Assembly: GCA_028671895.1 (NCBI GenBank)
Contig: CM053809.1
Location: 3,827,501 to 3,891,500 of the forward strand
DNA from: Oenanthe sinensis
Lineage: Eukaryota; Streptophyta; Magnoliopsida; Apiales; Apiaceae
Length of the DNA: 64,000 nt
Direction: 5' to 3'
Part shown: positions 13,677 through 26,330 of the stretch, one piece after another
Layout: every line of letters starts with the position of its first letter
Position numbering within the stretch: the first letter of the stretch is position 1
The notes under the pieces: generated by a model
Told to the model about the DNA's origin: nothing
Database searches by the model: none
The model's input: only the letters and a program-made list of their open reading frames with translations
Made by a program: the position numbers and the translations under genes

Positions 13677-15218
13677 TGAAGGGTTTCGTGACACAAACGC
13701 AGCGGAATAAACGCGAAAAATAAATCAAAATAGCGAAACCCTCCGCAAGATCCATGCGAAAATAAAAGATTTAATTCGGAGATAAAGAATAAATACCTTT
13801 AGAAGCTTTAACAGTTCATTAATGGGAGATTAATGGAGGTCCAAAGCTTGTTTAATCACCACGTATCCCGCTCTCGCGATCTACGCTCTACGGTATCCAC
13901 ACGAACACTTTTCATGAAGGATTGATGTGTACTAGCACCCGAAAACTTCTTCTCTCTCTATCTTCCTCCTCTCTCAGAGCGGCTAGGGTTTTTGTAAAAT
14001 CTCTGTCTATTAAATCAGCCCATAAAGAGATTATATAGAGAGAGGAATAAGTTTTCTAATTATAATCCAATTATAATTAATACTAATCCAAAATTCTAAA
14101 TTATTTAATTAAGTCTCACTTAATTAATTAATTATTAATTTTGGAATTAGTTTAAGTAATTCATTTATTCTATTTATATAATTAATTAAGTCATACTTAA
14201 TTAATATCATAAATAAAATAAATTACTTATTTAATTTAAATTCATAATTTAAATTATTTCTCCTTCAAGCGTTCTTTGTGTGTGACCCTATAGGTTATTA
14301 TTACGTTGGCAACAATTTTAATATCTAATTAAAATTGTAAACAATGAGCGGCATCTAGTAATACATCATTGCTACCCAAGTAATAATAATAAATCGGTGA
14401 TTCGATTAAGCCTTTCGTGAATAATGTTCCATGTAATATAATCCCTTTAATCTTGATATTATAGATTAAACTCAAGGCATGTCTCGTGTCATCCTCTTCA
14501 TAATTTAATCTTTATTTTCTTGATCGATGAGTAGACTATTAAAATCAAATCAACATTTGAGCACGGCCGTGCATTTCATAGTCTCACTCAAACAAGAGGC
14601 CAATAATATCACTCCTAAAATTAGGAGGATTAAATCCCATCTAGATCATTCATATTTCCCATACGATTCATAATATACCCAATGTCCACTTTTATCATCA
14701 CCCGGTCAAAGGTAACTTTTAATGTAATCAAAGTATATTAATTCTCGTATAGAAATATAATGATTTCAGGTCTAAGGATCATTACACCATTATCACAGTG
14801 AGAATTACTTATGACACTTACTTAACATGTAGAATCTCACGGCGGGTCATTCCAGTGCCATGCATTGATACATGCACTTATGTTCTTGACTTTAGTATCC
14901 CCATACCTATGACCAATGAGATGTGGTCATCTGTCAAGAAACATACTAGTCTTTGTGCATTATTATTGTCCTTAAATAATAATACTCGACTAGGGAATTT
15001 TAGGAATAAGATACTATTCATATAATCTCATTTTTAAGTCACATACTTAAAGATATAGAATACGTATCAAAATTCCAAGGACATTTACTATGCTTTCAAT
15101 TTATTACGCAGTAAACAAAACATAATAAATAAATAATAATCAATAAAACATAATCCTTAATAATAAATATTTTCCTTAAAATATAAAAAGTATTGTCTCT
15201 AGAGCACAATTACTAACA
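13677..15218 (-). repeat. Y 3' LTR (left copy)
   Basis: 1542 bp, TGAAGGG to TAACA. Its interior border is a purine tract, so this is the 3' LTR. A 75-codon open frame at 14798 is repeated at the same place in the other LTR and is not a gene. Confidence 0.93.
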
Positions 15219-15232
15219 ATCTCCCACTTGCA
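15219..15232 (-). promoter_or_regulatory. Y polypurine tract
   Basis: The minus strand reads CAAGTGGGAGAT directly beside the left LTR, the standard plus-strand primer tract of this copia lineage. Confidence 0.75.
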
Positions 15233-15239
15233 CTAGAGC

Positions 15240-16740
15240 CAATTACCCAAGTATCCAATACTCATGGAACTAGTGTGACTTTCGTGCTTCTGCTGCGACA
15301 AAGCCTTAGTCAGTGTGTCTGCAATATTATTATTAGTAAACACTTTACATATATGTATATCTCCTTGATCATTAATCTCATTAATTAGGTGATATCTCCT
15401 AAGTACATGCCCAAGCAGCCTCCTTGGCTACTTCACAAGCATCAATATACTCAGGTTCTATTGTAAAATCAACAATTGTCTTTGCTGTGAACCATTCCAG
15501 CATACAACATCTCAATAAAACACAAAGCCAGACAGAAACATTAAATTATCGTTATCTGTCTAGAAACCAGTATCACTGAAACCTCTTACAACTAGCTTCA
15601 CATCTCCTCCATATAACAAGAATGAATCTTTAGTCCTCTTTAAGTACTTAAGAATATTCTTGACTATCGTCCAGTGACCTTCACCTGGATTAGATCGGTA
15701 TCTACTCATCATGGTTAAAGCATACGAGACATCAGGGCAAGTACATATCATTGCATACATTATAAAACCAATTGCTGACGCATATGGAATTTTACTCATG
15801 CAGTCCCTATCATCCAATGATTTAGGACAAATTTTATTTTGAGATCACTATCCCATGAGACATTGGGACATATCCATTTTAGTCTCTTTGCATTTGAAAT
15901 CGATGCAAAACTTTGTCAATGTATGTACTCTAAATTAGGTCGATCAATCACCTTGATCTATCTCTATAGATCTCGATCCCTAATATATATGTCACATCGC
16001 CTAAGTCTTTCATTGAGAAATTATTTCTCAACCAAGTCTTCACAGTCTGTAGAGAAGGAATGTCATTCCCTATTAGTAATATATCATCAACATATAATAC
16101 TAGGAATGCCACATGGCTCCCACTAAACTTCTTGTAAACACAAGTTTCATCTTCATTCTGAATAAAGTCAAACTCTTTTTGACTGTTTCATGAAAACAAA
16201 TGTTCCATCTCCTCGAGGCCTGCTTTAATCCATAAATGGATCGACGCAACTTACATACATTTCCAGCATCCTTTAGATCAACAAAACCCTTAGGGTGTGT
16301 CATGTACACATCCATATCTTCTTCAAGGCTCTCATTTAAGAAAGCGGTTTTGACATCCATTTGCCAGATTTCATAGTCATAGTAAGCAGCTATGGCAAGC
16401 AAAATCCTAATGGACATGACCATAACAACTAGTGAAAAGGTCTCATCATAGTCAATACCATGAATTTTCTTGAAACCTTTTGCCACCAATCGTGCCTTAT
16501 AGGTCTGTACATTAGCATCCATGTCGGTCTTCTTCTTAAAAACCCACTTGCACCCTATAGGTTTTACCCCTTCAGGTGGATCAACCAAAGTCCATACTTG
16601 ATTAGTATACATGGATTCCATCTCAGATTTAATGGCATCCAGCCATCTCTTAGAATCTGGAGTGTTTATAGTATCTAGGTAGGTGAGAGGCTCATCTTCA
16701 TCCACAAGCATCACATCACCATCTTGAGTCAAGAGAAATC
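15240..16740 (-). pseudogene. Y reverse transcriptase and RNase H, decayed
   Basis: From 16732 down the minus strand encodes the RT start (WTLVDPPEGVKPIGCKWVFK, then KARLVAKGF, IWQMDVKTAFLN and IYGLKQASRRWN). A frameshift follows, then LVLYVDDILLIGN in another frame near 16110-16070, and the RT end with CPDVSYALTMMSRY and GHWTIVKNILKYLKRT. RNase H survives only in pieces between 15240 and 15600. RNase H and the second half of RT contain several stops. No functional enzyme is possible. Confidence 0.8.
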
Positions 16741-17620
16741 CATATTATCTCTCGGGCTCATGGTGAATCCTACTAAACCTACGAACACCTGTGTTTCTTG
16801 AGCAGTATTATTTTTCTTGTACATTCTACTCAGGTTCCTCCACTGGTTCAACGTTATCATGTGGGTCTCAAACTTCATTGAGATCTATTATCCTCCCACT
16901 GTCTCTCAGCAGTTCGAGCAACAAACACTTTGTTCTCGGAAGGATTATAGAAAGAATAACCCCTTGTTTCAGTTGGGTATTCCACAAAATTACATTTGCC
17001 TGATTTTGGTCCTAGCTTGTCAGAGATTAGACGTTTCACAAACGCTTCACATCTCCAAAATTTTATAAATGACATGCTGTGACGTTGCTCAGTCCATATC
17101 TCATAAGGAGTCTTTTGAACCAATTTAGTAGGAACACAGTTAAGTGTATGTGGAGCCGTTTCCAGGGTGCAACCCCAGAAACTAATTGGAAGATTCATTG
17201 ACTCAACATTGATCGCACCATGTCCAACAAGGTGTGATCTCTCCTATCAAAAAAAACTTTTCTTTGATATTTTCTACTTCATCTTTATAGTCTTTGAACT
17301 TTTCAAATGATTCGGATTAGTTCTTCAAAAGATACATATATCCGTATCTACTAAAATAATTAGTAAATTTTATGAAGTTAATAAAATTTACCTTTTGTCA
17401 TCGTACACATATGACCACATACATCACTATGTATAAGTCATACCCATTCAATGATCCCTTCACCATTTCCAGTAAAAGGAGCTTTAGTCATTTTACCAAA
17501 TAAACCAAGATTCGTATCCTTTGGTATGATTCATAATCAAACTTATCCATGAATGCATCCTTATGTATTCTGGAAATGCGTTTCTCGTTAATATGGCCTC
17601 AGCGACAGTGCCAAAGGTAA
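16741..17620 (-). pseudogene. Y integrase, decayed
   Basis: The minus strand has a C-terminal integrase block at 17198-16875 (LPISFWGCTLETAPHTLN, TKLVQKTPYEIW) and a fragment of the core upstream (SRYGYIYLLKN). The stretch that should hold the second catalytic Asp and the Glu is deleted or out of frame, so the catalytic triad is not complete. Confidence 0.7.
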
Positions 17621-18029
17621 TATTTGATTTGAGTCACTTTAGTACATATAAATTGTTAATTAGATGTGCAACATTATAAGGCTCATCATCAAAATAGGAT
17701 AACCAACTATTGTTATAAAATGAAAAAGCCTTTCTTGTCCAAACAAGAAACTGAAATAATGTCTCTGCCAATTGCAAGCACGCTATAACAATTATTAAGT
17801 TCTAAATTTTCCTTATAGGCCAAAAATTAAGTAACGAGTTCCTCGAACTAGAGCAACTATCTTTACTCCAATTCCAACCCGATACCTTAAGCTTGACCCT
17901 TATTGATCATCATCTTCCAATCTTCCAATTAAGCATGACAGTTTAATTTCCAGTCTCTCAACTTCCACAGAAGTGACAATCGTCTTCTTTATCAACACCT
18001 CATTCAGACTTTAGAGTCTGCTTTAGGGA

Positions 18030-18700
18030 TTGGACTTTGGTTTGACAACGGAACTAGATCAAATCTTCTCCTTGCCTTTCCATTTTCCTTTCCCTTTTGC
18101 ATTCCCTATGTTTACCATCAATATAGTAGTAGTTCATGCATTTATCATATTACTTTCAGCAGTTCTCAACATGCTTAGCAACTCAATGGGTGTTTTACCA
18201 ATCTTATTCACTTTATTGTTCATAACAAAATAAGAATAATATTTGTCCAAAGATTGTAAGATCAAATCTAACTGTCTCCAGACCAATCTGGAAACCCAAA
18301 ATATCAATGGTATTCATTATACCCTATAATCTTTAGAACATGTGGTGTAACCGGGTCTCACTCTCCCTACTTGTAAGTGTATAGTGCCCTTTCAAATATA
18401 TCTTGTGCTCAATCGTTTCATAAGCATCTATATGCTCGTATTGCTTCTTAAGCTCAGCACATATATTTGCGAGCATGAGACATGAAACATCAGTCGCAAC
18501 ATCAATTTGCTTCCAATAAGCACTATGATTTGCACATGTTACATTCTCAACTTTAAGAGTAGGGGAAGAGATTTGACTAACATCGTGGTGCCCGAGGACG
18601 ATCCTCAAGCTCCTATGTTAGTCAAGGAAATATATTCTCGTCAACTTATCCTTCTCAAGAACTGATCGCATAGAGAAGTTGTTTGTGTTTATCATTTGAT
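18030..18700 (-). pseudogene. Y gag, decayed
   Basis: The 91-codon minus-strand frame at 18608-18333 contains CLMLANICAELKKQYEH and AYETIEH, typical of the copia gag UBN2 region. Below 18333 the match continues in shifted frames (YFVMNNKVNKIGKTPIELLS). Zinc-knuckle and protease remains between about 17630 and 18030 are too eroded to delimit. Confidence 0.65.
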
Positions 18701-20871
18701 ATCTACAATATTAAAGTGTATAAAATAAACTAGATTGCAAATTTAATATTAATTATGTTTAAGTGATTATGATATATCATCATATACCTCCCACTATTTT
18801 TATCAAACTAATAGCCCTTACTATTAATTTGGAAAGTATATCCCATAATTCTTTCTAGTGAGCCAAGATCCATATTTCGTCATGTCCTAAGTCAACCACT
18901 GGAAGTCCTTAGAAAATGATTATTTAGGTAGACAACAGTTGTCAATTATATCATATATAATTCTTGGATAGTTTGGTGAACAACGATTGATCTTATCTAT
19001 CTAATAGACTTTTAACCAAACTCTATGCTTCTAAGTTCATAATAGTTGAATATAACCGTTTATTTTCACTTATTATGACGACTCAGTTAAGTTAGACCCA
19101 ATGATACAACGGCCGAATATAACCGTTTATATTCGTCGCATCTCACCACGATAGATAGGAGTCCCCTGCCACTGACAGTCCTTCCCCTTATCGATCTAGG
19201 ATTCGATGAGTGTTCATTCATTGGAAAGCATCCGAGTAAAACTTAATATTTTATTAAGGGGTTTTAGAAAATTTATAACGATCATGATCACATCATAAAG
19301 AGATCCTCAATTTTTCCTTGAACCAAATATTTCAAATCGACATCTTAAATTGTTCATTTCCCAGGTAGATGGAGGATACCAATGGTCACACTTAAAACTC
19401 ATCAGCCTTACGAATACGCATATCCGCTTTTGTCAGAAAATCCCAATTATAGATATCAAAAATCCATATTTAATTCCGTATTTTAAAAATCCATATTTCA
19501 TAAACACAAGAATCTCATGATCGTTTGTTAATTTTAAAATCTTGAATCGTTACAGATTTTATCTTGTTTAAGCAAACATGGCATGGGTGTCGTATCTAAT
19601 ACATACATGATTATTCAATATTAAGCATGCATCTCAATTATATCTACGCATACATACCAATACATGCAATCATATACATATATGTAATGTGCGTAAATTA
19701 AACGTGTTTGGTTATGGCCCCATCCTATATGATATTTCCAAGCTAATGGAAATATCAAGGTCAGTCTATGGTGGTTTTAAAAATACTATCTATTACATGT
19801 CTTCTTTCTTCATTGCTCCATCATCCCCTTTTGGATCGCCTCCTTGCAAGTCTTCATTGATAATTACATTGAATAATAAAAAATAAAACTATTCTAATGA
19901 AATTACAAGAAGAACTCGAGTTACATTCGAGATAATTAAATTACAATGAATAAATGACATGCAAGTCGTATTTAGAAACCAAAACCATAAATCAAAACCA
20001 CTATCCTATGGGTCTTTAGGCCATAACCATCCACCATGATATCATATAACACATATAATATATCTCATATTATATAATCATATTATATAATCATATATAA
20101 CAAATTTCGAAATTTCAGAAAATTAAAAACAGATTTCTAAAGACAATAAATCGCTATTTCGAGGCCCTTACCGACGTCAAACGCCTTACAAACCCGTCGG
20201 TGATAGAAAAGCTATCAGTTTTGTTCATTGGCCCGATTTCAGTCAGAAAACACATATCGTTTACGAAAATCGGATACAGCAGTCAGATTTCTCCAAATCT
20301 TACGGTGTTTCAGAAATCGTATCATATACAATTCTCATAACAAGAACAAGCATATATCATATATACATACACAGAGATACATACAATCATCATATGATTA
20401 TACATTACATGAATATCATATATTCATAATATATACATACATATACTCAAAATTTTAGAAAATCAAATAATTTTCAGAAAATCATAAATCACCGTTTTGG
20501 AGGCTGTAACGACATCTAATTGCTTACAGACGCAGAGCTGACTATGTCAGTATTGCTCAGTGACCCGATTCCAGTCAGAAAACACATATCGTTTATGAAA
20601 ATAGGACAACGGACACAGATTTCAGAAAATCAACGGCAGCCCTTTCAGAATTCGTATCGAATACGATTCCCATAATAAGAACAAACATGTATCATATACA
20701 TACATCAACACACATAATCATCACATGATTATACATCATATGAATATCATATATTCATAATATATATAAACATATACATATTATATCAATATAAAATCAT
20801 GATAGATCGCATACATGCTTATATATCAAAAACTGTTAAGCACATAACCGAATTAAAACGTTTCGTAAGTA
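18701..20871 (-). other. Y 5' leader
   Basis: No coding region was recognised. The stretch lies between the primer site and gag. It contains two imperfect blocks around 20105-20310 and 20455-20660 that share phrases such as CAGTCAGAAAACACATATCG and a following AT-rich ATATTCATAATATATA segment, so the leader includes an internal duplication. Confidence 0.55.
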
Positions 20872-20883
20872 GCTCTGATGCCA
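20872..20883 (-). promoter_or_regulatory. Y primer binding site
   Basis: The minus strand reads TGGCATCAGAGC next to the right LTR, one mismatch from the TGGTATCAGAGC site complementary to initiator Met-tRNA. Confidence 0.85.
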
Positions 20884-20884
20884 T

Positions 20885-22427
20885 TGAAGGGTTTCGTGAC
20901 ACAAACGCAGCGGAATAAACGCGAAAAATAAATCAAAATAGCGAAACCCTCAGCAGGATCCATGCGAAAATAAAAGATTTAATTCGGAGATAAAGAATAA
21001 AATACCTTTAGAAGCTTTAACAGTTCATTAATGGAAGATTAATGGAGGTCCAAAGCTTGTTTAATCACCACGTATCCCGCTCTCGCGATCTACGCTCTAC
21101 GGTATCCACACGAACACTTTTCATGAAGGATTGATGTGTACTAGCACCCGAAAACTTCTTCTCTCTCTATCTTCCTCCTCTCTCAGAGCGGCTAGGGTTT
21201 TTGTAAAATCTCTGTCTATTAAATCAGCCCATAAAGAGATTATATAGAGAGAGGAATAAGTTTTCTAATTATAATCCAATTATAATTAATACTAATCCAA
21301 AATTCTAAATTATTTAATTAAGTCTCACTTAATTAATTAATTATTAATTTTGGAATTAGTTTAAGTAATTCATTTATTCTATTTATATAATTAATTAAGT
21401 CATACTTAATTAATATCATAAATAAAATAAATTACTTATTTAATTTAAATTCATAATTTAAATTATTTCTCCTTCAAGCGTTCTTTGTGTGTGACCCTGT
21501 AGGGTATTATTACGTTGACAACAATTTTAATATCTAATTAAAATTGTAAACAATGAGCGGCATCTAGTAATACATCATTGCTACCCAAGTAATAATAATA
21601 AATCGGTGATTCGATTAAGCCTTTCGTGAATAATGTTCCATGTAATATAATCCCTTTAATCTTGATATTATAGATTAAACTCAAGGCATGTCTCGTGTCA
21701 TCCTCTTCATAATTTAATCTTTATTTTCTTGATCGATGAGTAGACTATTAAAATCAAATCAACATTTGAGCACGGCCGTGCATTTCATAGTCTCACTCAA
21801 ACAAGAGGCCAATAATATCACTCCTAAAATTAGGAGGATTAAATCCCATCTAGATCATTCATATTTCCCATACGATTCATAATATACCCAATGTCCACTT
21901 TTATCATCACCCGGTCAAAGGTAACTTTTAATGTAATCAAAGTATATTAATTTTCGTATAGAAATATAATGATTTCAGGTCTAAGGATCATTACACCATT
22001 ATCACAGTGAGAATTACTTATGACACTTACTTAACATGTAGAATCTCACGGCGGGTCATTCCAGTGCCATGCATTGATACATGCACTTATGTTCTTGACT
22101 TTAGTATCCCCATACCTATGACCAATGAGATGTGGTCATCTGTCAAGAAACATACTAGTCTTTGTGCATTATTATTGTCCTTAAATAATAATACTCGACT
22201 AGGGAATTTTAGGAATAAGATACTATTCATATAATCTCATTTTTAAGTCACATACTTAAAGATATAGAATACGTATCAAAATTCCAAGGACATTTACTAT
22301 GCTTTCAATTTATTACGCAGTAAACAAAACATAATAAATAAATAATAATCAATAAAACATAATCCTTAATAATAAATATTTTCCTTAAAATATAAAAAGT
22401 ATTGTCTCTAGAGCACAATTACTAACA
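20885..22427 (-). repeat. Y 5' LTR (right copy)
   Basis: 1543 bp, near-identical to 13677-15218, bordered internally by the primer site and externally by the AAAAC duplication. Confidence 0.93.
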
Positions 22428-22432
22428 AAAAC

Positions 22433-23006
22433 TTCCAAGCTTAAATTATAATTAAAATAAAACAACTTGAAAACATAATTTTGAAATAGAAATACTAAAT
22501 TTTTAAAACATTAAAAATGTCCATGAAAATAAATTATTTCAATCCAAAAAATATTTTCCAAAGAGTTTATAAAATTTGTAATTAAAGTTTTATGAAAAAT
22601 AAATTATTAAACCTCAAAAATAATTCTCAAAATACTTTTAAGAATATTAAACTCAAAAGAAATTAAATTGGATTTTAAGATTAATTTTAGTTTTTAAATT
22701 AATAAAATTCTTAACTATGAATATTAAAAATTTAAAATATTTGACTCTAAAATTTAAAAGAAAAAATATATTTTCCAAGATGTAAAATAAACTTGAAAAA
22801 TAAATTATTTAAATTTAAAATTTTTTTCCAAAATATTTTAAATAATTAAATTCAAATTTAATTATTAAATTAATTATTAAACTAAAAACAATTTGAGAGA
22901 AAAATAATTTTTGTTTTAAATAAATGTTAAGCTATGTAGTCATGTGTCGTGTTGAAACAACCTTCTAAGTAGAAATTCTACATAAGAATTTCTACATAGA
23001 CTCTAT
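22433..23006. other. X interior right of Y, AT-rich
   Basis: Strongly AT-rich, with no coding region. It continues the sequence that Y interrupted at 13676. A perfect GTAGAAATTCTAC palindrome lies at 22969-22981, just before the 12-bp repeats. Confidence 0.5.
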
Positions 23007-23174
23007 CTCGAACATCAACTCGAACATTAACTCGAACATCAACTCGAACACCAACTCGAACACCAACTCGAACATCAACTCGAACATCAACTCGAACATC
23101 AAGTCGAACATCAACTCGAACACCAACTCGAACATCAACTCGAACATCAACTCGAACATCAAGTCGAACATCAA
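23007..23174. repeat. 12-bp tandem repeat array in X 5' leader
   Basis: About 14 units of CTCGAACATCAA with small variants (CATTAA, CACCAA, GTCGAA). On the minus strand it gives a false ORF of repeated MFEL. It lies about 200 bp from X's primer site, and a GTAGAACTTCTAC near-palindrome at 23175-23187 borders it on the right. Confidence 0.9.
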
Positions 23175-23359
23175 GTAGAACTTCTACATAAAAATATTCT
23201 ACTTGGCCATCTAGAACATTTTGTACTTAGAAAAATTCTAGGCTTCAATAATTAACAAAACACCTACTGCTTTTTTTCTGGATGCCCAGTGAACCAATCG
23301 TACCCTCTTTAATCTCAAAAATAAAAATAGATCCAATCGATTTGTATGTCAATCGGGTA

Positions 23360-23371
23360 GCTCTGATACAA
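23360..23371 (-). promoter_or_regulatory. X primer binding site
   Basis: The minus strand reads TTGTATCAGAGC beside the right LTR, one mismatch from the initiator Met-tRNA site. It marks the right LTR as X's 5' LTR. Confidence 0.8.
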
Positions 23372-23373
23372 AT

Positions 23374-24843
23374 TGTTGGGTACCGGAGATAGTAGAGGGG
23401 GGGGGGTGAATACGATTCCCAAATTAAAATTATGACTATTAATTATTTTTGGGACAACATAAAAATTACTTTGGTTCAAACCCGGGTACTGTTCATCATC
23501 TTCTTCAACCTCAAGAACACCATTAAAATAACCAAGATAATGAACGGTAAATCATCCAAAACACACAACACAACAAGATCCAAGAATATAACTTTATATT
23601 CATTGAAGTGGGGTAGATGCTACAAACAAGTTCAAGAACATAAGCTCAAGAACACAACAAAGAAGTGATTTTTGTCTCCTCTAAAACTATTACATTTTGT
23701 AGATCTAGGAGACAAAAATCAACCCTATCTTCTATACAAGATTTAACAAGTGTTTTCAATAGAAGAATAGAGGAGTTGTATAATAAAGAAAATCATGGCT
23801 ACAAATATATTCAAGATTTAGTTTGGCCATGGGAGAGAGAATAATTTTTCTCTCTCTTCCTTTTTTTTCTCATCCGGATGCACACTCATCCGCACTAAAA
23901 AATGGAGACTTGAGTTTCTTCTTTTATTATAGAAAAAGGTGTAGCTTTTTGCTTTTTCCACCTTTTACTCTTGTCCACTCAAATCTTATCTTCAAAGTCA
24001 TGTGCCAAGCATGCCTTTGGAAATATTTAATGTAAAAGTAATATTTAATAAATATATAAAATATAAATAAAGAATATCTTTATTTATAAAATATATAAAT
24101 AAATAAATAAATACTTTATTTAATTAAATTAAATATTTCCATTCCACTCTTCAATTTGTGTAGACTTCCTTATCCAAATACTTGGCCCCGCATACGTGAC
24201 TCTACCACGTCCAAGTATTTGGCATTCTAATCTGTGAAGCTTTAGTAAGATCCAATCAGGTTGTGCCGTCTGTCCCTTATCCATTAGACTGTGATTTCTC
24301 CAACACTGATTTACCACCTTTGTTGATCCTCCACATGACTCAAGAAAACCAACAACTTTACTTGAATGATTAAAACCATATTAACCAACGAGAACTTGCC
24401 TCCAATTTCCTGACACTTTATGCAACAATCTGGTTCATAAGTGACTAGTCTTGATAGGGGCTCTTGATTCAGAACATGATTCCACATTCTTCTTTGCAAA
24501 CCTTACTTGTAGCTTCGATTGTAATGCACTAAAATCTTCATAGACTAAGACAATCTTCTGTAGCTTCCACATCCTTGAATAGATGTCAATATCTTTTATT
24601 CTCCACTGAGGCCTGAACATTTTAATGAACTTCTTCCAGTGAGCTTCAAGTCTGTAGATGATCATTTGATACTTTGACTTAACTGAACTCTGTGATCCAA
24701 GATTTCTGTGCACCTGCATATTATTACATGTCATGTTCTATTGTTGAGTTATCATCAATCATTACACAGAGATTACATTTAGCATTTCTAGTACACATGA
24801 AAGTGCAGTGAGTTACTTCCCTTCACTCCTATCTCCCCTTTCA
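23374..24843 (-). repeat. X 5' LTR (right copy)
   Basis: 1470 bp, TGTTGGGTAC to TTTCA, with a shorter G run (about 10) in the same position as in the left copy. Directly followed by ACAAT and E1 RNase H. Confidence 0.88.
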
Positions 24844-24848
24844 ACAAT

Positions 24849-26330
24849 ACACTGTCAAGCTCCTAGGCAAATTAGGTATCACATCTATGTCCAAAAGAAA
24901 GTTTCTGAACCATATCGCCTCTTTGGCTGCCTCCGAGCATGCCACATATTCGGCTTCCATGGTAGAGTCAGCAACGCATTTTTGCTTTACACTCCTCCAT
25001 ATTATAGCTCCACCTTCTAAGGTAAACACATATCCCGAGGTTGATTTCCTCTTATCTCTATCTGCTTGGAAATCTGAATCGGTATATCATAAAGGTAACA
25101 AATCTGGGGCCTTATAAATTAGCATATACTCCTTAGTCCTTCTCAGGTACTTGAGTATAGCCTTTACTGCACTCCAATGTTCCTGTCCTGGGTTTTACTG
25201 ATATCTGCTAACCATGCCCATGGCAAAACAAATATCAGGTCTCGTACATAACATTGCATACATTAAGATCCCACATGCCAAAGCATAGGGAACCGCTTTC
25301 ATGTTCTCTATCGCCTCTAGTGTCTTAGGACACTGTTTCTGTGATAGAGCAACTCCATGTTTATAAGGTAGGTTACCCTTCTTGGAGTCCTACATGTTAA
25401 AACGAGCTAATACCTCATCAATGTAGGGCTCTTGGGATAAAGCCAACATTCTTTTCATGCGATCCCTTATAACTTTGATCCCAATGATGTATGTCGCTTC
25501 ACCTAAGTCCTTTATTTCGAACTGTTTGAAAAACCATGCCTTTACCACTGATAACATCTCTACATTGTTTCCAATGAGTAAAATATCATCTACGTATAGA
25601 ACTAGAAAAGTCACTAAACTGCCCTCACTTTTCTTGTACACACATGACTCGCTTGAACATTGATCAAATCTGTATGACTGGATTACCTAATCAAAGCGAA
25701 TATTCCAATACCTAGAAGCTTGTTTAAGTCTATAAATGGACTTCTTAAGCTTACATACCAGATGCTCTTGGCCTTCCTTAATGAATCCTTCTAGTTATTG
25801 CATATAGATGATCTCATCATCCAGACTCCCATTTAGGAAAGCTGTCTTGACATCCATCTGCCAAATCTATTAATCAAAATGAGCTTCTATAGATAAAAGA
25901 ATCTGGATCGACTTTAGCATGACTTCTAACGAAAAGGTTTCCTCATAATCGATCTCTTCTTTCTGAGTATACCCTTTCGCAACAAGTCCTGCTTTTCAAT
26001 CTTTTACCTTTTTGTCAGATCCTTTTTTTCTCTTGTAGATCCACTTACATCCAATGGGTTTTACACATTTGGGTTGTTCCACAAGCTCCCAAACTTGATT
26101 TGAATACATAGATTACATCTCAGATTTCATTGTTTTTTGCCATAGATCTGCATCTTTGTGTTGCAGTGCTTCCTCGTATGTCATGGGGTCCTCATCATGT
26201 TCCTCAGAGACCAAGTCTGAAGACTCTCCCAATAACATAAATCTGTTGGGTTTACGAATAACCCTCCCACTACGATGAGACACCGGTGTGGTATTAGTGA
26301 TAGGTTGTATGTTCTCTTGTGGTTGTTCTA
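24849..26330 (-). pseudogene. E1 RNase H and RT (main copy)
   Basis: The minus strand shows the RT start near 26100 (KPIGCKWIYK), the DETF-equivalent EETFSLE region, QMDVKTAFLNGSL, YRLKQASRYW, LYVDDILLIGN at about 25590, and the RNase H segment TMEAEYVACSEAAKEAIWF ending VYC at 24849 where X inserted. Stops occur in the Trp/Asp region near 25870, near 25800, 25690 and 25392, and after MVSRYQ. The left copy at 5183-6258 lacks several of these stops, so the two copies decayed separately. Confidence 0.85.

Larger units (their letters stand above)
13677..22427 (-). mobile_element. Y: young but defective copia element nested in X
   Basis: Near-identical LTRs (13677-15218 and 20885-22427) begin TGAAGGG and end TAACA, flanked by perfect AAAAC duplications at 13672-13676 and 22428-22432. 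The primer site at 20872-20883 and the purine tract at 15219 set minus orientation. By eye the LTRs differ by about seven substitutions and one indel in 1.54 kb. In contrast gag, integrase, RT and RNase H are all interrupted by stops, frameshifts and deletions. It lies in the AT-rich interior of X. Confidence 0.92.
3709..24843 (-). mobile_element. X: large non-coding (LARD-like) LTR element inserted in E1 RNase H
   Basis: Two related LTRs (3709-5182 and 23374-24843) both begin TGTTGGGT and end TTTCA. ACAAT flanks the left LTR on both sides (3704-3708 and 5183-5187) and follows the right LTR (24844-24848). It is the same E1 target site in each place. A primer site at 23360-23371 gives minus orientation. 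No gag or pol is recognisable between 6259 and 13676 or between 22433 and 23373, so X looks like a non-autonomous large derivative. The left part is rearranged: after the left LTR comes a second copy of E1 RNase H and RT (5183-6258) instead of X's own 3' end. LTRs differ by about 3% by eye. Confidence 0.7.

Noticed and set aside
14798..15025. 75-residue ORF present identically at 14798 and 22007
   Set aside because: Both lie at the same place in the two Y LTRs. Identity reflects LTR identity, not gene conservation.
22992..23174. 60-residue repeated MFEL ORF on the minus strand
   Set aside because: It is a translation of the 12-bp tandem array, with no start context or independent coding support.
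23007..23174. CRISPR-like repeat array
   Set aside because: Units are 12 bp with no spacers, and the window is plant DNA.
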